Positions 1 through 5,645 of a stretch of DNA of 5,743 nucleotides are shown here, piece by piece. The notes under the pieces were generated by a model that was not told the origin of the DNA, made no database searches, and was given only the letters and a program-made list of their open reading frames with translations. The stretch is from an uncultured Clostridia bacterium. GTDB taxonomy: Bacteria; Bacillota; Clostridia; Christensenellales; QALW01. The stretch lies in contig URTC01000123.1 of NCBI GenBank assembly GCA_900550765.1, positions 1 to 5,743 on the forward strand, given 5' to 3'. Position 1 is the first letter of the stretch. Each line of letters begins with the position of its first letter. The position numbers and the translations under genes were made by a program.

Positions 1-45
1 TGAAAAGAAATAGCGCAAATCAATATTCCCCGGGATTTAAAAGCC

Positions 46-939
46 TTGCTGCAAGAAAACGGCTGTACTCCGGGCAGTGCGGAGATCTACCAAAAGCGTG
101 TATCGTGTGACGGCACAGAAAAATATTTATATCGCTTGGAGGATGGAAATATTATTGAGGGCGTTTTTATGCGTTATAAGCATGGCAATACGCTCTGTGT
201 TTCTACTCAGGTGGGCTGCCGTATGGGATGTGCTTTCTGTGCTTCTACCTTAGGCGGCCTTGTGCGGCATCTGGAGGCAGGAGAGATAGTGGGGCAGGTA
301 ATCAGCGCAAATTACGATCACGGCAAAATAGGCGAACGCAGCATTACCAATATCGTATTGATGGGCAGCGGCGAGCCGCTGGATAATTACGACAATGTAA
401 TGACGTTTTTAAGGCTGATTACCGATAAAAACGGTTTGAATATTTCTGCGCGGAATATATCTCTCTCCACCTGCGGGCTTGTGCCCGGCATCTATGCTCT
501 TGCAAAAGAAAAGTTGGGAATTACCCTTTCACTTTCGCTTCATGCACCGAATGATGAGATCCGAAGAGAACTGATGCCTGTTTCGCGTGCGTATACTATA
601 GAAGATACCATAGAGGCTATGCGCTTTTATGTAAAGGCTACTGGGCGCAGAGTTGTTTTTGAATATGCTTTGATAGATCAGAAAAACGATACGCCGGAAT
701 GTGCGCAGCAGCTGGCGGATCTGATACGGGGCATGCAGTGCCATGTAAACCTGATACCGTTGAATGCTGTACAGGAAAGCGGCTTCAAAGGGTCCGGAAG
801 GGAAAGAATAAAAAAATTTATGGAAATGCTGCAGGATAGGGATGTTTCTGTTACCATAAGGCGTGAAATGGGAGCAGATATTGCCGGGGCCTGTGGGCAG
901 CTCAGAAGAAGCTATCTTGAAAAGGAGGGAAAAAATTGA
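46..939 (+). CDS. rlmN: RlmN, dual-specificity 23S rRNA/tRNA adenine-C2 methyltransferase (5' end missing or broken)
   Basis: Radical-SAM enzyme that methylates C2 of adenine in 23S rRNA (A2503 in E. coli numbering) and in some tRNAs. Counting from the TTG at 46, the [4Fe-4S] motif CxxxCxxC is C58, C62 and C65. C51 and C283 (in GACGQLR) match the E. coli C118/C355 pair used in methyl transfer. Other family blocks are MGSGEPLDNYDNV (106-118), SLHAPNDEIRRELMP (164-178), NLIPLN (235-240) and IRREMGADI (271-279). The TTG at 46 is only the first usable start codon and has no Shine-Dalgarno. Family-like sequence (EIAQINIPRDLK) is already present in the same frame from codon 7-9, and the frame is closed by TGA at 1-3. 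About 50-60 N-terminal residues of the usual ~345 are therefore not seen, either from a frameshift or nonsense mutation or from a sequence error or contig edge. The core enzyme identity is secure; the start is not. Its TGA stop overlaps the TTG start of prpC. Confidence 0.9.
   Translation: MLQENGCTPGSAEIYQKRVSCDGTEKYLYRLEDGNIIEGVFMRYKHGNTLCVSTQVGCRMGCAFCASTLGGLVRHLEAGEIVGQVISANYDHGKIGERSITNIVLMGSGEPLDNYDNVMTFLRLITDKNGLNISARNISLSTCGLVPGIYALAKEKLGITLSLSLHAPNDEIRRELMPVSRAYTIEDTIEAMRFYVKATGRRVVFEYALIDQKNDTPECAQQLADLIRGMQCHVNLIPLNAVQESGFKGSGRERIKKFMEMLQDRDVSVTIRREMGADIAGACGQLRRSYLEKEGKN
922..928 (+). promoter_or_regulatory. Ribosome binding site for prpC (decides the TTG start)
   Basis: A full AAGGAGG lies 7 bases before the TTG at 936. 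It sits inside the last codons of rlmN. It fixes the non-ATG start of prpC and suggests that the two genes are translationally coupled through the TTGA overlap. Confidence 0.85.
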
Positions 940-1661
940 AATACTCTGGATTAAGTAACAAAGGAAAAGTACGGGGCAGCAATGAGGATTTCTTTCATAT
1001 ACCCTTTAATCGGGAGGATGTTAACCTTTTTATTGTGGCCGATGGTATGGGCGGCGTGAATGCAGGCGAGGTAGCCAGCTCTTTGGCAGTGGCCAGCACG
1101 GCGGAGTTCATTCATGAGAATTATTCTTCCGCTACGGATATACGGCTGCTGCTGCGGCAGGCAGTCAGTGAAGCAAACAGAACCGTTTATCAAACGGCAA
1201 GATCGGATAAAACCTTTGACAGTATGGGAACTACCCTGGTGGCTGCTATTATTAAAGACGGGCTGGTTTATGTGGCAAACGTGGGAGACAGCCGTTGTTA
1301 TATATTGCGGAAGGGAGAATTCAGGCAGATCAGCATTGACCATTCCTATGTGCAGGAAATGGTGGATAAAGGTGTGCTGACGCCTACCGAGGCACAGAAA
1401 CATCCGAAAAAAAATTTGATTACGCGGGCGATCGGCGCTGAGCGTTTTGTAGAAGTGGATGTATTTTGTCAAAGCTGGGAAGAGCATGATAGGCTGCTGC
1501 TGGCTACCGACGGACTTACGGGAATGCTCAGTGAGGAAAAAATAAAAGAGATTATCAGCAGCGGTGCGGATTGCAACCGTATTACTGAACAGCTGATTCA
1601 GGCTGCGAATGAAGCAGGCGGTAAGGATAATATCACCGCGGTATTTATAGCTAACGATTAA
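936..1661 (+). CDS. prpC: PrpC/Stp-type PP2C serine/threonine protein phosphatase
   Basis: Metal-dependent (PPM/PP2C) cytoplasmic phosphatase, 241 residues, the normal size for the bacterial Stp/PrpC group. It removes phosphate from the PASTA kinase encoded next to it and from that kinase's substrates. Visible motifs are RGSNEDF (13-19), VADGMGG (34-40, with metal ligands D36 and G37), SMGTT (97-101), ANVGDSR (114-120, D117), DHS (136-138), the RAIG block (164-167), ATDGLTGML (190-198, D192) and GGKDNIT (228-234, D231). All the acidic residues expected to hold the metal centre are present, so it should be active. The TTG start is chosen because AAGGAGG lies 7 bases upstream and the motif spacing from the N-terminus fits the family. 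The gene overlaps the rlmN stop by 4 bases and ends 11 bases before prkC. No signal peptide or membrane segment is seen. Identity comes from the motifs and the prkC neighbour. Confidence 0.96.
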   Translation: MKYSGLSNKGKVRGSNEDFFHIPFNREDVNLFIVADGMGGVNAGEVASSLAVASTAEFIHENYSSATDIRLLLRQAVSEANRTVYQTARSDKTFDSMGTTLVAAIIKDGLVYVANVGDSRCYILRKGEFRQISIDHSYVQEMVDKGVLTPTEAQKHPKKNLITRAIGAERFVEVDVFCQSWEEHDRLLLATDGLTGMLSEEKIKEIISSGADCNRITEQLIQAANEAGGKDNITAVFIAND

Positions 1662-1672
1662 GGAGATTTTTA

Positions 1673-3772
1673 ATGGTTAACGATATCATTGACGGTAAAT
1701 ATGAAATCTTATCAAAAATAGGAAGCGGCGGTACCAGTATTGTATACAAAGCCAGGCGGCTGAGCGATGGTTTTATCGTTGCTATCAAAGTAGTGCGCGA
1801 TGAGCTGGAGGATATTGATGAGCATGAACGGCATTTCCGGCATGAAGCGGAAGCACTGGCAAAAATGTCTCACCGCAATGTGCGCAGAATTCTGGCGGTA
1901 GGGCAGTGGAACGGTTCCCTGTATATGGTAACGGAATATATTGACGGAAAAACGCTGAAGGATATTATTGCGCAAAATGGTCCGCTTCCACCTAAGAAGG
2001 CGGTGGATTATGCCCTGCAGATCGCGGCCGGGATAGAACACGCCCATATGAAAAATATCATTCATCGGGATATCAAGCCGCAGAATATTCTTGTTTCCAA
2101 TGACGGTACAGTAAAGATCGTGGATTTCGGCATTGCTCGTGTGCTTTCTCCCCAGACCACGCGTACTATGGGCGGAAAGGATGTTGTGGGAAGCGTACAC
2201 TATATTTCGCCTGAGCAGGCACGGGGCAGCCATGTGGATTCCCGAACGGATATTTATTCCTTTGGCGTACTGCTGTATGAAATGTTTACCGGACGTGTGC
2301 CTTTTGAAGGAGATGAGGCGGTATCTATTGCAATGAAGCATGTCAATCAGATGCCGGAAGCACCGCAAAGTGTAAATCCTGCGATCTCCAAGGGAATTAA
2401 CGATATTATTTTGAAATGTATGCAGAAGGATCCCGCAAAACGGTATCAGACGGCTTCGGAACTGCGGGAGGATCTGCTGCTGTATGTGGCTAACCCAGAA
2501 GGCTTTTCTGTGATCGGACAGGAGGAATATGCACAGCGGCCGTATGAGGAAGAATATGCGGAATCTGCCGAACCGGTGAGAAGAAAAAATATCATTACGG
2601 CAAAAGAGGAAGATAACGGAGGAGTAAGAAAGAAAATTTCTTACATAAATGAAGAAGAACGGAAAAAGGTAAAAGCATCTAAACGCAAGCGCGGTCTGAT
2701 TATCGGTAAAGGCATTTATGATAAAAAACACCATAAGGGCGGTTGCGGTTGCAATTGCTCATCCTGCGGTCTGATTTTCGGTATTAGCTGTGTCGCGTCG
2801 GCTTTGGTGGTTGCGGTTGTATTAAGCATTGTTTTACCCCGTGTGCTGTGGGGAAATAATTATGAACAAAAAGCGGTGCCCACGGTTACGGACTTAAGCA
2901 GAAGTGCAGCGGCGGCAATTATGCGCAGTGAATCCTTTTCCAAGTTTCGGTATGTGGAGGAAAACAGCAGCTCTGTTCCAGTGGATTGCGTTATACGGAC
3001 TGAACCGGAGGCCGGAAGTATTGTGCCTGTCAATACGGAGATCGTTATTTATATCAGCAAGGGTGCAAAGCAGCTGATGGCAGAAAATACGATAGGAAAG
3101 CCCTATATGGAGGCTACGGAAATTCTGGAGGGACAGGGCTTTAAGGTGAAATATGTATACATTGAGGATGCCTCCAAGGAAACCGGTACTGTTGCCGACC
3201 AAAGCAGTTATAACCAAAGCATTGCTGAAGGAACCGAAATTACGCTTACCATTGTGCGGAATATTGCGGCATTGGAAATTGTTGTGCCTGATCTTACCGG
3301 GCTTAGCCTGGAGGATGCAAAGGAGGCTATTGTCCGTGCGGGCTTTGTTGTAGGAAATTATCAGGAAATAAAATCGGATAATCCTGACGAATTAGGGGTA
3401 AGATGGCAAAATATCGATCCGGGAACACAGTATTTGTATATTGAAGGAGAAGAACCGCCGGAGGTAGCTATTGATTTTACGGTGAACATCAGCAGCGGAT
3501 ACCGATGTGTTTATGAATATACCGTGCCGGAGGAATACCGGGCACAAACGCTGGAGCTTTTGGTCCTTAACCAAAATGGAGAGCAGATTGATTTCCGTCG
3601 GTATGTGGATGCGGCTTTTATTACATTGGAATACACCAGTGAGCAGATGGAAAATATCACGTTTGAATTGTATTTTGAAAATACGCAGATTGATAAAAAA
3701 GTATTGACGACGGCTATGAATGCTCCGACTCCAACACCACCGGCAGAGGAGGCAGCCGATGCCTGGCAGTAA
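1673..3772 (+). CDS. prkC: PrkC-type membrane Ser/Thr kinase with extracellular PASTA domains
   Basis: Eukaryotic-like kinase that senses muropeptides/lipid II outside the cell and phosphorylates cytoplasmic proteins. The kinase domain (about 1-275) has the glycine loop GSGGTSIVY (17-25), VAIK with K39, the helix-C E58, HRDIKPQN (131-138, D133), DFG (151-153), an activation loop with T162, T163, T165 and GSVHYISPEQARG, and DIYSFG (193-198). A charged linker follows, with tyrosines at 286, 291 and 295 and then a Lys/Arg-rich stretch (318-355). Next come a cysteine cluster (C358, C360, C362, C365) and one membrane helix (about 367-388, also holding C373). Outside lie about three PASTA units (402-464, 467-530, 535-609). 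Only the third opens with the canonical VPDLTG; the first two are divergent. A C-terminal beta-rich region (610-681) and a Pro/Thr tail complete the 699 residues, slightly longer than B. subtilis PrkC. ATG 1673 follows AAGGAG at 7 bases. In B. subtilis the kinase acts in spore germination and stationary-phase physiology and phosphorylates CpgA/RsgA, encoded next here. Confidence 0.97.
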   Translation: MVNDIIDGKYEILSKIGSGGTSIVYKARRLSDGFIVAIKVVRDELEDIDEHERHFRHEAEALAKMSHRNVRRILAVGQWNGSLYMVTEYIDGKTLKDIIAQNGPLPPKKAVDYALQIAAGIEHAHMKNIIHRDIKPQNILVSNDGTVKIVDFGIARVLSPQTTRTMGGKDVVGSVHYISPEQARGSHVDSRTDIYSFGVLLYEMFTGRVPFEGDEAVSIAMKHVNQMPEAPQSVNPAISKGINDIILKCMQKDPAKRYQTASELREDLLLYVANPEGFSVIGQEEYAQRPYEEEYAESAEPVRRKNIITAKEEDNGGVRKKISYINEEERKKVKASKRKRGLIIGKGIYDKKHHKGGCGCNCSSCGLIFGISCVASALVVAVVLSIVLPRVLWGNNYEQKAVPTVTDLSRSAAAAIMRSESFSKFRYVEENSSSVPVDCVIRTEPEAGSIVPVNTEIVIYISKGAKQLMAENTIGKPYMEATEILEGQGFKVKYVYIEDASKETGTVADQSSYNQSIAEGTEITLTIVRNIAALEIVVPDLTGLSLEDAKEAIVRAGFVVGNYQEIKSDNPDELGVRWQNIDPGTQYLYIEGEEPPEVAIDFTVNISSGYRCVYEYTVPEEYRAQTLELLVLNQNGEQIDFRRYVDAAFITLEYTSEQMENITFELYFENTQIDKKVLTTAMNAPTPTPPAEEAADAWQ
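3745..3752 (+). promoter_or_regulatory. Ribosome binding site for rsgA (decides the start)
   Basis: AGAGGAGG lies 6 bases before the ATG at 3759, inside the 3' end of prkC. The earlier in-frame ATG at 3720 has no such site, so 3759 is preferred. Confidence 0.85.
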
Positions 3773-4649
3773 GGGGTTGATTGTAAAGGCCGTGGCCGGT
3801 GTATTTGAGGTTTTTTGCGAAGGTCAGTATATGGAAGCTTATGCGGCGGGCAAATTCCGGAATATGAATCTGACGCCGATGGTAGGGGATAAGGTATTGC
3901 TGCAGCTTTCCGAAAGAGCGGGTGAAAAAAACTTTATTACCCAAATATGTACCAGAAAAAATGCATTGCTCCGTCCACCGGTAGCCAATGTGGATACGCT
4001 GTTGATTACCGTTGCGGTCAAGCGGCCGAATCCGGATCTGAAACTTGCGGATGAATTGATCTGCTATTGCCGTATGCTGGACATCGAGCCGATCGTTTGT
4101 GTGAACAAAAAGGATTATGATCCTCAGGAGGCGTCTTTTATTGCACAGCAGTATCAGGCTTGCGGAATCCGTACCTGCTTGACCAGTACATTAGAGGAAA
4201 ACGGAGCAGAGGAACTTAAGAGCAGCATCGGTGAGGGAATCGCCTGTTTTTGCGGACAATCAGCTGTGGGAAAATCGTCGCTGACAAATCTGCTGTTGGG
4301 CAGACGGGCCTTTGAAACGGGCGGCTTGAGCAGAAAGACCGAACGGGGAAGGCATACGACCCGGCATTGTGAGTTGGTAGCCTTTGGCTCGAATCAATGG
4401 CTTGCGGATACGCCGGGTTTCTCTCTTTTAGAAATCCCGCGGCTTTCCCCGCAGGAGCTTTTGGCACTCTATGAGGAGTATGCAGAATATGCATCTGATT
4501 GTCGCTTTTCAGGCTGCGTTCATATCAAGGAACCGGATTGTGCGGTCAAGCGGGCGGTAGACGTAGGAAAGCTTTCTCTGCCGCGGTATGAACGTTATAA
4601 ACAGATTTATGAGGATGTAGAGCGGAAATGGAGGAATCGATATGATTAA
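3759..4649 (+). CDS. rsgA: RsgA/CpgA, circularly permuted ribosome small-subunit GTPase
   Basis: GTPase that binds the maturing 30S subunit and promotes late assembly; 296 residues, usual for the family. An N-terminal OB fold (about 1-70, with GKFRN and PMVGD) is followed by a GTPase whose motifs occur in permuted order: G4 NKKD (116-119), G5 region TST (142-144), G1 P-loop GQSAVGKS (166-173), G2 GRHTTRH (197-203) and G3 DTPG (217-220). This G4-G5-G1-G2-G3 order is diagnostic. A C-terminal zinc site follows, C248-x4-C253-x-H255-x5-C261. The ATG at 3759 is chosen over the one at 3720, which would add 13 Gln/Arg-rich residues without family likeness. The gene overlaps the end of prkC by 14 bases and rpe by 8, so coupling is likely. 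In B. subtilis the PrkC/PrpC pair acts on CpgA; the same link is inferred here from homology and adjacency. Confidence 0.96.
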   Translation: MPGSKGLIVKAVAGVFEVFCEGQYMEAYAAGKFRNMNLTPMVGDKVLLQLSERAGEKNFITQICTRKNALLRPPVANVDTLLITVAVKRPNPDLKLADELICYCRMLDIEPIVCVNKKDYDPQEASFIAQQYQACGIRTCLTSTLEENGAEELKSSIGEGIACFCGQSAVGKSSLTNLLLGRRAFETGGLSRKTERGRHTTRHCELVAFGSNQWLADTPGFSLLEIPRLSPQELLALYEEYAEYASDCRFSGCVHIKEPDCAVKRAVDVGKLSLPRYERYKQIYEDVERKWRNRYD

Positions 4650-5280
4650 AGTAGCCCCCAGTATCTTGGCGGCCGATTTCTCGGCTTTAGGAGAAGCGGT
4701 TGAACGGATTGATCGCTGCGGCGCGGATTTTATCCACTGCGATGTGATGGATGGGATGTTTGTGCCCAATATTACCTTTGGAGCGGGTATGATTCAGGCT
4801 TTGCGGCGGCATACGAAAAAAATATTAGATGTGCATCTGATGGTAGAGAAACCCGAACGCTATATCGATGATTTTGTTGCCGCCGGCGCCGATATCATTA
4901 CCGTTCATTTTGAAGCATCGCCGCATCCGCATCGGACACTTTCCTATATCCGCGCTCAGGGAGTGAAGGCGGGGATCGTTTATAACCCGGCTACTCCGGT
5001 GGATTCTTTGGCATATTTGCTTGATCATGTGGATATGGTATTGCTTATGACTGTGAACCCCGGGTTTGGAGGCCAGCGTTTTTTGCCGGAAGTTTTGCCT
5101 AAGATCGAGCAGGTACGGAGGATGATCGGCAACCGGGAAATTTTGCTGGAAGTTGACGGAGGAATTACAGTGGAAAACGCGGTTTTGGCAAAAAAATCCG
5201 GAGCTGACGTTTTAGTGGCCGGCAGCAGTGTGTTTTCTTCAGAAGATCCGTGTGCGGCGATTGAAGCTTTAAAAAAATAA
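4642..5280 (+). CDS. rpe: Ribulose-phosphate 3-epimerase
   Basis: Cytoplasmic TIM-barrel enzyme interconverting D-ribulose 5-phosphate and D-xylulose 5-phosphate in the pentose phosphate pathway; 212 residues, close to the usual 215-225. Visible motifs are PSILAADFS (6-14), IHCDVMDGMFVPN (31-43, metal ligands H32 and D34), DVHLMVEKPERYI (63-75, H65), HFEA (89-92), the flexible loop VNPGFGGQRF (138-147), EVDGGI (170-175, D172) and the phosphate-binding AGSSVF (193-198). All expected catalytic and metal residues are present. The ATG follows TGGAGG at 7 bases and overlaps the rsgA stop by 8 bases. It is the last gene before a predicted terminator. Sugar-phosphate epimerases such as allulose-6-phosphate epimerase are close relatives, but the placement after rsgA is the standard one for Rpe. 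Confidence 0.97.
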   Translation: MIKVAPSILAADFSALGEAVERIDRCGADFIHCDVMDGMFVPNITFGAGMIQALRRHTKKILDVHLMVEKPERYIDDFVAAGADIITVHFEASPHPHRTLSYIRAQGVKAGIVYNPATPVDSLAYLLDHVDMVLLMTVNPGFGGQRFLPEVLPKIEQVRRMIGNREILLEVDGGITVENAVLAKKSGADVLVAGSSVFSSEDPCAAIEALKK

Positions 5281-5294
5281 ATTGGAACCAATTT
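5279..5294. repeat. Short perfect palindrome overlapping the rpe stop codon
   Basis: AAATTGG and CCAATTT are exact inverted repeats separated by AA. As RNA this would be a short A/U-rich hairpin (AAATTG stem, GAAC loop). It could be an accessory 3'-end structure or a DNA-binding site. A chance occurrence cannot be excluded. Confidence 0.35.
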
Positions 5295-5342
5295 TCCCCC
5301 AGCTGTATATGATGTAGTATGCAGCGTAAGGGGGGATTTTTT
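5295..5342 (+). terminator. Probable intrinsic terminator after rpe
   Basis: TCCCCC (5295-5300) pairs with GGGGGA (5331-5336). After a small internal loop, GCTG (5302-5305) pairs with CAGC (5322-5325), enclosing a 16-base loop. Six T follow at 5337-5342. The G/C base stem plus U-tract, 15 bases after the rpe stop, fits rho-independent termination of the rlmN-rpe cluster. The internal loop and large apical loop make it less than ideal, so partial read-through is plausible. Confidence 0.7.
5328..5335 (+). promoter_or_regulatory. Candidate ribosome binding site embedded in the terminator stem
   Basis: AAGGGGGG ends 8 bases before the TTG at 5344 and is the only purine-rich match to a Shine-Dalgarno there. 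Five of its G residues form the 3' arm of the terminator hairpin, so a folded hairpin would hide it from the ribosome. Confidence 0.45.
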
Positions 5343-5343
5343 A

Positions 5344-5493
5344 TTGAAGAAGATATTTTTTAAATGCAACATTATAGGCCTGTTGTGTATGCTGTTGGGG
5401 GTTATTTTGATTCTTTTTAATCTGCCCCTTCATGTATGGTTTATTTTGTTGGGCGCAGGTCTCATAGCAGCCGGAATATTTTTATGTAAATAG
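5344..5493 (+). CDS. Small two-helix membrane protein, function unknown
   Basis: I do not recognise a named family for this 49-residue product. It begins with a lysine-containing MKKIFFK (TTG read as Met). Two hydrophobic stretches follow (about 10-25 and 32-47), joined by a short turn with N26, P28 and H30, and it ends in CK. This is a helical hairpin that would sit in the membrane with both basic ends in the cytoplasm if the positive-inside rule holds. Cysteines are at 8, 15 and 48. The TTG start is favoured by AAGGGGGG upstream; an in-frame ATG at 5389 has no ribosome binding site and would remove the basic head and part of helix 1. It lies 63 bases after rpe and 11 bases before the SpoVM-like gene, so the two small genes may be co-expressed. 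A role in sporulation is only a guess from position. Confidence 0.6.
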   Translation: MKKIFFKCNIIGLLCMLLGVILILFNLPLHVWFILLGAGLIAAGIFLCK

Positions 5494-5504
5494 GGGGAAG
5501 ATAT

Positions 5505-5609
5505 ATGAAGAATATTTGTATTACAGCACCCAAATTCCTGAACGGTTTGATAAAAAAAATAAGCGGGAAGGGCGGTAAAAAAACGGTTGAAAAAAAGCTT
5601 GTTAAATGA
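5505..5609 (+). CDS. spoVM: SpoVM-like sporulation peptide (amphipathic helix)
   Basis: A 34-residue basic peptide too short for most gene callers. Its first 17 residues align without gaps with B. subtilis SpoVM (26 residues, recalled from memory): M1, K2, I6, P9, K10, F11, L12 and G14 are identical, and L15, I16 and K17 are conservative matches. P9, important for SpoVM membrane placement, is kept. SpoVM is made in the mother cell, binds the convex outer forespore membrane by curvature, anchors the SpoIVA coat basement layer and is an FtsH substrate. After the aligned part comes GKGGKKTVEKKLVK, a lysine-rich tail longer than in B. subtilis. ATG 5505 follows GGGGGAAG closely. The position between rpe and a yloU-type gene matches the B. 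subtilis locus, independent support for the call. Its end overlaps a SigA promoter for the next gene. No convincing SigE promoter was found by eye. Confidence 0.82.
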   Translation: MKNICITAPKFLNGLIKKISGKGGKKTVEKKLVK

Positions 5610-5615
5610 TATAAT
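5587..5615 (+). promoter_or_regulatory. SigA-type promoter with extended -10, for the Asp23-family gene
   Basis: TTGAAA (5587-5592), a 17-base spacer, and TATAAT (5610-5615) preceded by TGA, giving the extended -10 TGnTATAAT. Transcription should start near 5621-5623, leaving a leader of about 24 bases with GGGAGG before the ATG at 5646. The promoter lies inside the end of spoVM, and the TGA stop of spoVM is the TGn element. Confidence 0.85.
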
Positions 5616-5645
5616 AGGTACAAGTTTATATGGGAGGTATTTGAA

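Noticed and set aside
1114..1380. 88-codon + strand frame within prpC and similar short frames inside prkC
   Set aside because: They are alternative-frame readings of conserved genes with no ribosome binding sites and biased Trp/Arg/Cys-rich products.
951..1487. 178-codon minus-strand open frame opposite prpC
   Set aside because: It is the shadow of a motif-complete PP2C gene; its product is low-complexity and His/Ile/Arg-rich with no family likeness.
1712..2734. Long 340-codon open frame on the minus strand opposite prkC
   Set aside because: It is antisense to the highly conserved kinase domain, shows no recognisable domain or ribosome binding site, and its composition is what a mirrored coding frame gives.
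3720..3758. Upstream ATG at 3720 as the rsgA start
   Set aside because: There is no ribosome binding site before it, and the extra 13 residues are Gln/Arg/His-rich, translated from the prkC tail in another frame. The ATG at 3759 has AGAGGAGG at the right distance.
5281..5504. SigE (mother-cell) promoter expected upstream of spoVM
   Set aside because: I looked for a -10 like CATACAnT with a matching -35. Only weak partial matches (for example near TCATGTATGG at 5430) were seen, not enough to annotate.
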